NCBI GenBank assembly: GCA_963522175.1
Contig: CAUQXC010000005.1
Coordinates: forward strand, 62,001-126,000
Source: CAKAHY01 sp963522175
GTDB taxonomy: Bacteria; Bacillota; Clostridia; Lachnospirales; Lachnospiraceae
DNA: 64,000 bases
Reading direction: 5' to 3'
Shown: piece after piece, positions 1-6,372 of the stretch
How the letters are laid out: each line of letters opens with the position of its first letter
Numbering within the stretch: the stretch's first letter is position 1
Position numbers and translations under genes: made by a program
Notes under the pieces: model-generated
Seen by the model: the letters and a program-made list of their open reading frames with translations, nothing else
What the model was told of the DNA's origin: nothing
Databases searched by the model: none

Positions 1-408
1 AATCCAATTATTTCTGGCATAATCCTTTTGAAATGGATTATTAAACATTGAAACTGTTCTAATACCGTCATTGGTATATGAAGAACGTTTAATGGTTCTT
101 CCTTGCTGTAAGCCGGCACGTGCTTTACGAACATAATACCCAGCCGGTAACCACCTTATTCCGGAAGGTATTTTCTGACCTTTTGTTGTGCTAATCAATG
201 ATATTACATTTACGCCTTCTGTATAAAGAGTTTGGTCAAACAATTCCATAGTAGGAATCTTTACATCATCTTCTACAGAAAACTCGGATGTTATCATAAC
301 TTCATCATTGTCTAAATGTATTTGCGTATTATTTATAGCTGCTTGTGTTGTAATTGAACTTGCAATGACCATACTTAATATTAACATACCTGTTACTATT
401 TTTCTCAT
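1..408 (-). CDS. Secreted protein of unknown family, 3' end outside window
   Basis: The reading frame starts with ATG at 408 and stays open for 136 codons to the window edge, so the C-terminus is missing. The start is fixed by an AGGAG motif about ten bases upstream. The first 24 residues (MRKIVTGMLILSMVIA and on to QAA) form a typical signal peptide, so the product is probably exported. The mature part has no domain I recognise; it contains a basic stretch rich in Arg, Lys and Tyr around residues 85-115. It is the last visible gene of a leftward row of small secreted proteins behind an ECF sigma factor, and lies about 120 bases after a micro-ORF. Function unknown. Confidence 0.7.
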   Translation of the reverse strand, partial: MRKIVTGMLILSMVIASSITTQAAINNTQIHLDNDEVMITSEFSVEDDVKIPTMELFDQTLYTEGVNVISLISTTKGQKIPSGIRWLPAGYYVRKARAGLQQGRTIKRSSYTNDGIRTVSMFNNPFQKDYARNNWI

Positions 409-530
409 ATCCTCTTACTCCTCATAGCTCATAATTTATATATATATATTCTATAAAAATTCATGGTGATATTTATTGTAAATAGTATATTCTCGCATTC
501 ATAAAAAGCAGCAATATCCTATTTACATAA

Positions 531-581
531 TTATATATCTCCGTTTTTATACCTCATTGGGTTATATTTTTTTGCCATCAT
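531..581 (-). CDS. Micro-ORF 1, NPMRYKNGD peptide (16 aa)
   Basis: The frame encodes MMAKKYNPMRYKNGDI and then TAA. An in-frame TGA lies two codons before the start, so this is a closed short ORF rather than the tail of a longer one. A GGGA motif 6-9 bases upstream of the two consecutive ATGs could serve as a ribosome binding site. The core NPMRYKNGD is identical in amino acids to the micro-ORF at 2265-2312, although six of its nine codons differ at the third position. It sits 34 bases after the stop of the secreted-protein gene 616-1293. It is not long enough for family assignment. It may be a leader peptide, a signalling peptide or a relic of a larger gene. Confidence 0.5.
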   Translation of the reverse strand: MMAKKYNPMRYKNGDI

Positions 582-615
582 TATTCATCCCGCAGAAAAT
601 GCTGTAACTGTTTCT

Positions 616-1293
616 TTATATTCTTACAGAACCGCTCATATTCAGCTTTTTTCTCTGTATTCTTAAACGATTTTTAATTACAATCGAACGTTCTATCATT
701 CCGGTAGCTTTTGCTTGTGCACTTTTTTTATTTCTACTTATCACACACTCTGTATTGTCTACATACACATTATAATTGTCCGGTATATTTTGTTCAGCTA
801 CTCCTGCGTTAGCTGAAACTATAGCATTTTTTCCATTTTCTTTTTCTACATCATAGTTCACAATGAGTTTAACTATTCCTTTACCGCCAATGCGTCTGGT
901 TGATACCACTTTGTTTTTTTTATCAAATGGTACAGTATCATTAACATTATAAAAATTTTCTTTTAAATATTCATTAAATATTTCTTCGGATACTTCCTCA
1001 GAACCTACAATGAATATTTCATCCTCTGAATAAAGCCATTCTTCGTCATTTTCCTTAAGATAACTGTATGCTTCTTCCTCACTGTCAAATTTTAACGGAA
1101 TAATCCCTTTAGGCAATTCATCCTCAGATATAGTCTCCCAAGTATCAAAATATTCTTTGGCAGTCATTTCTGTTTTATCATTCACGGTGGTATTTTTATT
1201 TTCTGTAGAAGCTTCGACAAATGTACTACTACAAACAATCATTAATGATAAAACACTAATTCCGGCTAAAACTTTAATTATATTTTTTAACAT
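616..1293 (-). CDS. Secreted protein, paralogue of the gene at 1399-2124
   Basis: The product is 225 residues when read from the ATG at 1293, which has GGAG at ideal spacing. The frame is open further upstream to 1356, but that part looks like a separate micro-ORF relic. The signal peptide MLKNIIKVLAGISVLSLMIV ends near VEA-S. The mature protein is acidic in its first half (many Glu and Asp) and has a C-terminal beta-rich region with the motif NIPDNY and ending NMSGSVRI. The next gene upstream shares VSEE.FN, NIPDN, a Cys-containing segment and the SGSV ending, so the two arose by tandem duplication. No known domain was recognised. Export and linkage to an ECF sigma/DUF4367 pair suggest an envelope or surface role. 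Confidence 0.7.
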   Translation of the reverse strand: MLKNIIKVLAGISVLSLMIVCSSTFVEASTENKNTTVNDKTEMTAKEYFDTWETISEDELPKGIIPLKFDSEEEAYSYLKENDEEWLYSEDEIFIVGSEEVSEEIFNEYLKENFYNVNDTVPFDKKNKVVSTRRIGGKGIVKLIVNYDVEKENGKNAIVSANAGVAEQNIPDNYNVYVDNTECVISRNKKSAQAKATGMIERSIVIKNRLRIQRKKLNMSGSVRI

Positions 1294-1356
1294 ATTTTTT
1301 CTCCTATCAGACACAAACTCATTTTTGTTTTTATATCTTAAACCTGCATCTTTCAT
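1291..1356 (-). other. In-frame relic of a third RYKN micro-ORF fused to the 616-1293 gene
   Basis: Upstream of the preferred start at 1293 the same frame encodes MKDAGLRYKNKNEFV and continues into the downstream gene without a stop. The MK....RYKN pattern and the position, 42 bases after the stop of the preceding secreted-protein gene, match the two closed micro-ORFs at 531-581 and 2265-2312. I read it as a third, diverged copy whose stop codon has been lost. Alternatively it is simply an untranslated open stretch. Confidence 0.35.
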
Positions 1357-1398
1357 AAATCTACATACTTTCAGCTTTAGCTATATATTCCATTCATA

Positions 1399-2124
1399 CT
1401 ATGCAGATACTGAACCACTAAGCGTTACTCTATATCTTACACGGATATCTTTACCCTTTCTGTGAACTATTTTATATAAGTCCCCTTTGGCTATGGCTGT
1501 AGCTCTTTTTTGGTTATCACTAATTGTGCAATTTAGACTATCAGCAGACCATTCAAAATTGTCAGGAATATTTTTTTCCTCCAAGTCTGCCGTAGCGGAA
1601 GAAATATAACGCTTATTACTTTCAGTTTCTACATCATAATTAATGCTTAAAAGAATTTTACCTCTTCCAACACTCTTGCTGGCTACAACTTTGCTTTTTG
1701 AAGATACAGTTTCATAATCAAATTTATCTTCTTCCATAGTAGAGTAATCACCAATATCCTCATTTAAAGCTTTATTAAATTCTTCTTCTGAAACCTCTGT
1801 AAGTCCAAGTACATATATTTCATTAGGTTCCGCAGCTAAATCACTTATATAATTGTAAAATTCTTCTGCGTTCATACCGGCACAGGCTTCATCTTCCGGT
1901 ATAAATTTATCATGCTGTGCAGAATCAGTTACTTCAACTCCAAGTGCTTCTATCTTTGCCCAGTATTCATCTTCTGTGAGAACTTCTCCATTTACCGTAA
2001 AATTATTATCAGTATTATCAGTTTTGACATCGTTTGTTGAAGCTTGTACTGACTTCCAGCCCCAAATTAACGACAGTGAAAGCACACTGCATATAGCAAC
2101 ACCTTTTAATATCTTATTAAACAT
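1399..2124 (-). CDS. Secreted protein, paralogue of the gene at 616-1293
   Basis: The product has 241 residues starting at ATG 2124, preceded by AAGGAG at good spacing. The signal peptide (MFNKILKGVAICSVLSLSLI and on) ends near VQA-S. The mature protein is Asp/Glu-rich, then has a region with NIPDNFEW and one Cys, and ends in a beta-rich segment closing with LSGSVSA. The similarity to the next gene covers the whole mature length and is clearest at the C-terminus. The protein has no transmembrane segment after the signal peptide, so it should be released or held by non-covalent contacts. No domain family was recognised. It lies between two RYKN micro-ORFs. Confidence 0.7.
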   Translation of the reverse strand: MFNKILKGVAICSVLSLSLIWGWKSVQASTNDVKTDNTDNNFTVNGEVLTEDEYWAKIEALGVEVTDSAQHDKFIPEDEACAGMNAEEFYNYISDLAAEPNEIYVLGLTEVSEEEFNKALNEDIGDYSTMEEDKFDYETVSSKSKVVASKSVGRGKILLSINYDVETESNKRYISSATADLEEKNIPDNFEWSADSLNCTISDNQKRATAIAKGDLYKIVHRKGKDIRVRYRVTLSGSVSA

Positions 2125-2264
2125 AAAATTCTCCTTAATGTTATTTTAATTATTTACCTGTAACAAATACATTAGACTACATTTTACATCAAATATATTT
2201 GTATATAGCTCCAATATTTGATTTTTAACTATATACTAAATTTGTAGTGCATTTGATATACCCC

Positions 2265-2312
2265 TTATAATCTGTCTCCATTTTTGTATCTCATAGGATT
2301 TACTTTTTTCAT
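2265..2312 (-). CDS. Micro-ORF 2, NPMRYKNGD peptide (15 aa)
   Basis: The frame encodes MKKVNPMRYKNGDRL and ends with TAA. AAAGG lies about nine bases before the ATG and an in-frame TGA lies just before it, so translation should start exactly here. The nine-residue core equals that of the micro-ORF at 531-581. The codons AAT/AAC, CCT/CCA, AGA/AGG, TAC/TAT, AAT/AAC and GAC/GAT differ only silently. That pattern argues the peptide itself has been under selection. It lies 131 bases after the DUF6147-like gene and 140 bases before the next secreted-protein gene. Confidence 0.55.
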   Translation of the reverse strand: MKKVNPMRYKNGDRL

Positions 2313-2443
2313 ACTTCATTACCTTTCTTTTGTTCTAAAAATATTTTTTTGGGTATTTAAAATTAAATAACTACTTTTATATTAAATCACTCTCTATATG
2401 ACAGTAGCTTTTAATAAGCTGTCGCCATAATATTTTTAGCTTA

Positions 2444-2863
2444 TTAATATCTTGCATAAGAGTATGATGTATCACTTTCGCTACCGTTAGCAGTTACCAA
2501 ACATTCTATGCGATATCTGCCTCTATCACTTAATGAATACTTTTCGTATATTTTTACTCTTTTTGTCCCGGTATCTGAAAACGTTTCACAAGTATTCCAA
2601 GAACCGTTCTCATACTTTTGCAGATTAACTGTAACATCTAATTGGGTATCCCTTTTTCTTCCAAGAGCTACACAATTTATTACAGCTGTTCCCCTAGAAA
2701 TTCTTATCCCACGTCTTATACTTTGTATGTTCTTATATACCGGCATAATCATATCTTCTTCAAATGCTAGCCCCGTATTTTGTGCATAAGTATTTGCCGG
2801 TATACTCACTACTGATAATGTTAAAGCAAATACTGTGGAAACCAATAATTTCTGTAACTTCAT
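2444..2863 (-). CDS. Small secreted protein, DUF6147-like
   Basis: The 139-residue product starts at ATG 2863 behind a GGAGG motif. A signal peptide ends near TYA-Q (residues 1-28). The mature part begins with acidic EEDMIMPVYKNI and then carries a beta-sandwich-like region with alternating polar and hydrophobic residues (LQKYENGSWN; GRYRIECLV). This pattern resembles small secreted proteins of the DUF6147 type found in clostridia; that assignment is from memory of the family. Function is unknown. It is the first secreted-protein gene after the sigma/anti-sigma pair, and a 7-bp hairpin (2900-2917) lies in its leader. Confidence 0.6.
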   Translation of the reverse strand: MKLQKLLVSTVFALTLSVVSIPANTYAQNTGLAFEEDMIMPVYKNIQSIRRGIRISRGTAVINCVALGRKRDTQLDVTVNLQKYENGSWNTCETFSDTGTKRVKIYEKYSLSDRGRYRIECLVTANGSESDTSYSYARY

Positions 2864-2972
2864 AAAATAAAACCTCCATTTTAATATTTTATTTTTCAGT
2901 AGAGATTTTAATCTCTATCTGTAATATATAACAATTAAGTAGAGCAAAATGGGACACCTAAAAGCAAAAAAA

Positions 2973-3662
2973 TTATTTTTTTATAAGTTTTTCTGCTAAA
3001 TCAACTAAAATATCTAAATCAGAGTTTGAACTTATCTCATAGTTATATCGTTCATCTACCCAAAATATAGTGTAACTTTCATTTTTATGTACTTGCATTA
3101 CTTTTATGCCGTTTATTGACATATAGCTGACATCAGCATTTTCAGTATCTAATTTTAGTTGTGATATATCATTGCTCTCTATTGTTATGTATATTTCATT
3201 TCCGCTTTGATTTTCAAGTATCGCAAAGTAACCATTTTCTTTACTTTCCTCTTTAAGAACATATCTATTAGGTATAGGGTAGTTAAACTCATAACGTACA
3301 CTTGAAGAGCTGTTATAAACCGTTTCATCATTATCGGTAAAACTTATCTCTGAGTATTTTTCAAATGAATTCACTATATAAGTTACAACAGCCCTTGCAT
3401 ATCCAAATACTTGCTGTGGGAATGTAATAATCAAAAGAACCATGCAAGCAACAACAAATTTGATAATAGTTTTTTTCTTGAATATTATTATTTTATTTTT
3501 CTTTTTAATTCTGTCATTATTCTCTAAGCTTAGCTTTTTCATTTTAGCTTTCAATTCAGGAGATATTTGCAAATTTTCAGACTTATCTGTTTTCGGAGAA
3601 CTATTCTCCATAATCTCATTCAATCTACTTATATATTTATCTAAATTATCAGACTTCATCAT
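2973..3662 (-). CDS. DUF4367 single-pass membrane protein, probable anti-sigma partner
   Basis: The chosen start is the ATG at 3662 (or 3659), which follows GAGGTAGGT and overlaps the end of the sigma gene; this gives about 229 residues. The N-terminal 55 residues are predicted cytosolic and helical (DNLDKYISRLNEIMEN). A transmembrane helix follows (FVVACMVLLIITF), and the external C-terminal part has the pattern of DUF4367 domains (NGIKVMQVHKNESYTIFWVD). A protein with this layout, cotranscribed with an ECF sigma factor, usually holds the sigma factor at the membrane until an outside signal arrives. That role is inferred; no zinc-binding anti-sigma motif is present. Confidence 0.7.
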   Translation of the reverse strand: MMKSDNLDKYISRLNEIMENSSPKTDKSENLQISPELKAKMKKLSLENNDRIKKKNKIIIFKKKTIIKFVVACMVLLIITFPQQVFGYARAVVTYIVNSFEKYSEISFTDNDETVYNSSSSVRYEFNYPIPNRYVLKEESKENGYFAILENQSGNEIYITIESNDISQLKLDTENADVSYMSINGIKVMQVHKNESYTIFWVDERYNYEISSNSDLDILVDLAEKLIKK

Positions 3663-4173
3663 ACCTACCTCGGTTTTCATATTGTGCTATCAGTTTCTTC
3701 AATGATTTTTTAGCTCTTAACAACCTTTTTCTTGCATTGTCATAATTTATGTCAAGTATTTCAGCTATCTCTTTGGTACTATATCCATCTGATGTTAAAA
3801 CTAAAATATTAGCATAATCAATAGGCAATCTTTTAAGTATATTATCTATATCTTGCTTTGTTTCAATATCATAAAAATCATCTAAAGAATTTTCATTTTC
3901 AAAATCTATCTCTGTAAAGTCAACTAAAGCTTCCCTTTTTCTTCGATTATAGATATTCTTTGAAATATTCTCTACTATAATAACCATTAACTTGCGTGTT
4001 TTGGGACAGTCCAATTCATTAATTTTTTCAATTATTTTCATTACTCGTAAGAAGGCTTCTGAAACTGCGTCTTGTGAAGTTGGTATATCCTTTAATATGT
4101 AATAAGCATGCTGTAACATTAAATCAAAATACAGATTAAATAATTGCTCTATCTTTTTATTATTGTGAAACAT
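3649..4173 (-). CDS. ECF-type RNA polymerase sigma factor
   Basis: The product has 174 residues. Region 2 is seen at residues 10-70 (YFDLMLQHAYYILKD then SQDAVSEAFLRVMK), and region 4 at 110-165 has the helix-turn-helix (GYSTKEIAEILDINYDNARK). The lack of regions 1 and 3 and the short length are typical of the ECF group. It should direct RNA polymerase to a small set of promoters, most likely including the secreted-protein genes downstream. Its stop overlaps the start of the DUF4367 gene, indicating coupled translation. Tn916 also carries a small sigma-like gene (orf7), but this one is linked to a different set of genes. Confidence 0.85.
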   Translation of the reverse strand: MFHNNKKIEQLFNLYFDLMLQHAYYILKDIPTSQDAVSEAFLRVMKIIEKINELDCPKTRKLMVIIVENISKNIYNRRKREALVDFTEIDFENENSLDDFYDIETKQDIDNILKRLPIDYANILVLTSDGYSTKEIAEILDINYDNARKRLLRAKKSLKKLIAQYENRGRYDEV

Positions 4174-4205
4174 AATACCTCCTGCCGCATAAGATAAATG
4201 TTTTC

Positions 4206-4233
4206 ATTTTAACACACCGTAAGTTAAGAACAA
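4206..4233 (-). promoter_or_regulatory. Candidate sigma-A promoter of the ECF sigma operon
   Basis: Read on the minus strand, TTGTTC (4228-4233) and TAAAAT (4206-4211) are 16 bases apart and lie about 35 bases before the ECF sigma start codon. If real, the cargo operon has its own promoter separate from the transfer operon. Confidence 0.4.
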
Positions 4234-4240
4234 GTAAATA

Positions 4241-5341
4241 TTATCTAACAATCACCCAGTTATCCTCTTTGGTAAGTACAAGATCATATTGAAATATCTG
4301 TATCATCTTTGTATCTTCATCAAGATACTTAATCGCAAGGCTTACACTTACACAGTCATTTTCTTCTCTATAGAATACCGGATTTATAAGTTCGGAAAAG
4401 ATATAATTCTTTTCCACAGGTTTTAGGGAATTCTCCTTTACATAGTAGTTTAACTCTTTAGCCGTAGCACTTGGATACAGGGTAAAAAAGGTTTTTAAAA
4501 ACTCAAGTATTTCAAGCTGCTTATCACTGTCCATAACTATATTTTCTTTTGTTTTTGGTTCATACATTGATTTTGTAAATCCGGCACTCATAGTAGGATT
4601 TTTGATTATTACCATATTTTTATCACTGTCCGCATAAATTCCTAAGCTGTAAGTTGCATTTACATATCTTTCTTTAACTGTAGACTGTATGTCGTTTGTA
4701 CCGGTTTCATTCTCTGTATTAGAAACTTCATCTGATACGGTACCTGCTTCTTCTGCGTTTTCACCTGTAGCGTTGTCAGTTCCCTCAAAAACATCGTTCC
4801 CTACAAGTTCCATATCTATATCCGTTATAAGCTGTTTGATACTAAAAATTACATCATAAGTTTTGCCATCTTCATTTTCTTTACTTACATCCTTTATTTC
4901 CCATATTTTTATATCTTCTAAAGCGGAGCTTGTAGGTATATCGCTTCTTAGGGTATCGATATTTAATTTCATAAGTTCATCCGTCAGAAAGTATTTTAGA
5001 CTTTCATTTCTTTTTATCAGATACTCTTTATTATTTTCCCATGTATAAAAGGTTTTAATGAAATCAACCGTAAAGCTGTAAATAGCCGAGGTATCTGCAA
5101 CTTCTTCTTTTATTATCTCTTTTTCGTGTACCGTATGTGTATCTATCGCTGTAAAGTTTTTATAGATAGCAAAGATAAATCCGGATATGAATATCAGCCA
5201 TAAAAAGACTGTCATCTTCCTATGTGTTCCAAGCTTTATTATAGGGAGCTTTTGGAATTTTGACGATTTTATTTTCTCTCCGTCTTTAGTGTTACCTTTC
5301 TTCTTATTCCTTACAAGCATATTTTTAAAAGTATTCTTCAT
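4241..5341 (-). CDS. tcpC: Conjugal transfer protein TcpC family (Tn916 Orf13)
   Basis: The ATG at 5341 is preferred (366 residues), because it has AGGAG upstream and does not overlap the NlpC/P60 gene. The N-terminus is basic and cytosolic, followed by one transmembrane helix at about residues 42-62 (VFLWLIFISGFIFAIY). The large external part consists of two NTF2-like domains separated by an acidic, Thr/Asn/Glu-rich linker around residues 185-225. TcpC-type proteins are VirB8-like scaffold components of Gram-positive conjugation channels. It is the last gene of the transfer operon, as orf13 is in Tn916. Confidence 0.8.
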   Translation of the reverse strand: MKNTFKNMLVRNKKKGNTKDGEKIKSSKFQKLPIIKLGTHRKMTVFLWLIFISGFIFAIYKNFTAIDTHTVHEKEIIKEEVADTSAIYSFTVDFIKTFYTWENNKEYLIKRNESLKYFLTDELMKLNIDTLRSDIPTSSALEDIKIWEIKDVSKENEDGKTYDVIFSIKQLITDIDMELVGNDVFEGTDNATGENAEEAGTVSDEVSNTENETGTNDIQSTVKERYVNATYSLGIYADSDKNMVIIKNPTMSAGFTKSMYEPKTKENIVMDSDKQLEILEFLKTFFTLYPSATAKELNYYVKENSLKPVEKNYIFSELINPVFYREENDCVSVSLAIKYLDEDTKMIQIFQYDLVLTKEDNWVIVR

Positions 5342-5361
5342 ATAGTTTAAGTCTCCTTTTT

Positions 5362-6372
5362 TTATTTTTTGATTCTTCCCGCTCCGACCAGATGGTTTTG
5401 CCAAAAAGAGCTGTTTAAGTCGGCATACCCTAAAGGTGAGCCTGCATGATACATTTTCATATTCCCTACATATATTCCCACATGCGTTATGTATGAAGAT
5501 GTATTATAGGTGGAATGGAAGAATATCAAATCACCGGCTTTTGCCTGATTAAGAGGGATATGCTCCATATAGTTATACTGAGCCTGTGCGGTTCTCGGTA
5601 AACTTACTCCAGCTTTTTTATAGCACCACTGGGTAAGTCCGCTGCAATCAAATGAGGTAGCGGGAGAGGAGCCGCCAAATACATACTTGTATCCTTTATA
5701 TTTAAGTGCTTCATTTATTACGGCATTTGCAAAATCACTGTCAAAGCTTGTTCCGATTTTTGGGACAAGCTGTCTTATAAGCGGCACATAAAACATATTT
5801 CCGTACTTGTATCTGTAACCTCCGTTTCTTTGCTTTGCTAATTTTTCAGAATATCTTACTTTTACCCCCTTAGCCTTTATTCTTGAGAAGTTTTCAGCTA
5901 AATCAAAGCTATATTTTTTCCCCCTTTTAGCCACATAGTCTATAAATTCTTCTCCATAATTATAGGACTGGATTATTGTATCTTCGTCTACCTGCTTTTT
6001 ACCGGCTTTTTTTACAAGATAGGAAAAATATTTACAACCTTGCTTTATAGATTCTTCTTCGTCATCTATGGTATTAGGCTTAAGCCCCTTAGACTCTGAT
6101 GACTGCATTACATCAGGTAGAAGTCCCTCACTTTCTACCTGAATTATTGCCAAAAGTATGTCGGTATATTCACTTATCTTATAAATACCCGCATACTTTT
6201 CCACTAAATCTTTATAATTAAGAACTTCTGTAGAAAAGTTGGAATATTCATACTCAAATCCATATTTTCCGTTATCCGAGTTATCGGAAGTTAAAAATAT
6301 TATCATGAAGATAAGTAAACCTAAAGAGATTGCAGGAATCATAATGGGAAGCATAAAATATTTTATTTTCAT
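5362..6372 (-). CDS. Bifunctional cell-wall hydrolase, lysozyme-like plus NlpC/P60 (Tn916 Orf14)
   Basis: The 336-residue protein has an N-terminal membrane anchor (residues 5-28). It is followed by a lysozyme/transglycosylase-like domain (about 55-195; LLAIIQVESEG and QSYNYGEEFIDY) and a C-terminal NlpC/P60 domain (about 210-336). In the latter the catalytic Cys is in SFDCSGLTQW and the His in YITHVGIYVG. It cuts peptidoglycan locally so that the conjugation channel can cross the wall, as shown for ICEBs1 CwlT and Tn916 Orf14. Its ATG overlaps the stop of the preceding gene by four bases. An SD motif (GGAG) lies upstream. Confidence 0.88.
   Translation of the reverse strand: MKIKYFMLPIMIPAISLGLLIFMIIFLTSDNSDNGKYGFEYEYSNFSTEVLNYKDLVEKYAGIYKISEYTDILLAIIQVESEGLLPDVMQSSESKGLKPNTIDDEEESIKQGCKYFSYLVKKAGKKQVDEDTIIQSYNYGEEFIDYVAKRGKKYSFDLAENFSRIKAKGVKVRYSEKLAKQRNGGYRYKYGNMFYVPLIRQLVPKIGTSFDSDFANAVINEALKYKGYKYVFGGSSPATSFDCSGLTQWCYKKAGVSLPRTAQAQYNYMEHIPLNQAKAGDLIFFHSTYNTSSYITHVGIYVGNMKMYHAGSPLGYADLNSSFWQNHLVGAGRIKK

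Noticed and set aside
2188..2222. Inverted repeat ATCAAATAT/ATATTTGAT
   Set aside because: Only A-T rich pairs with a long loop; expected by chance in this region.
531..2312. NPMRYKN micro-ORFs as fragments of Rhs/YD-repeat genes (which contain NPxRYxGYYYD)
   Set aside because: The resemblance is limited to four or five residues, no other Rhs sequence is nearby, and both short frames are closed by stops and have their own start signals. Not fully excluded.
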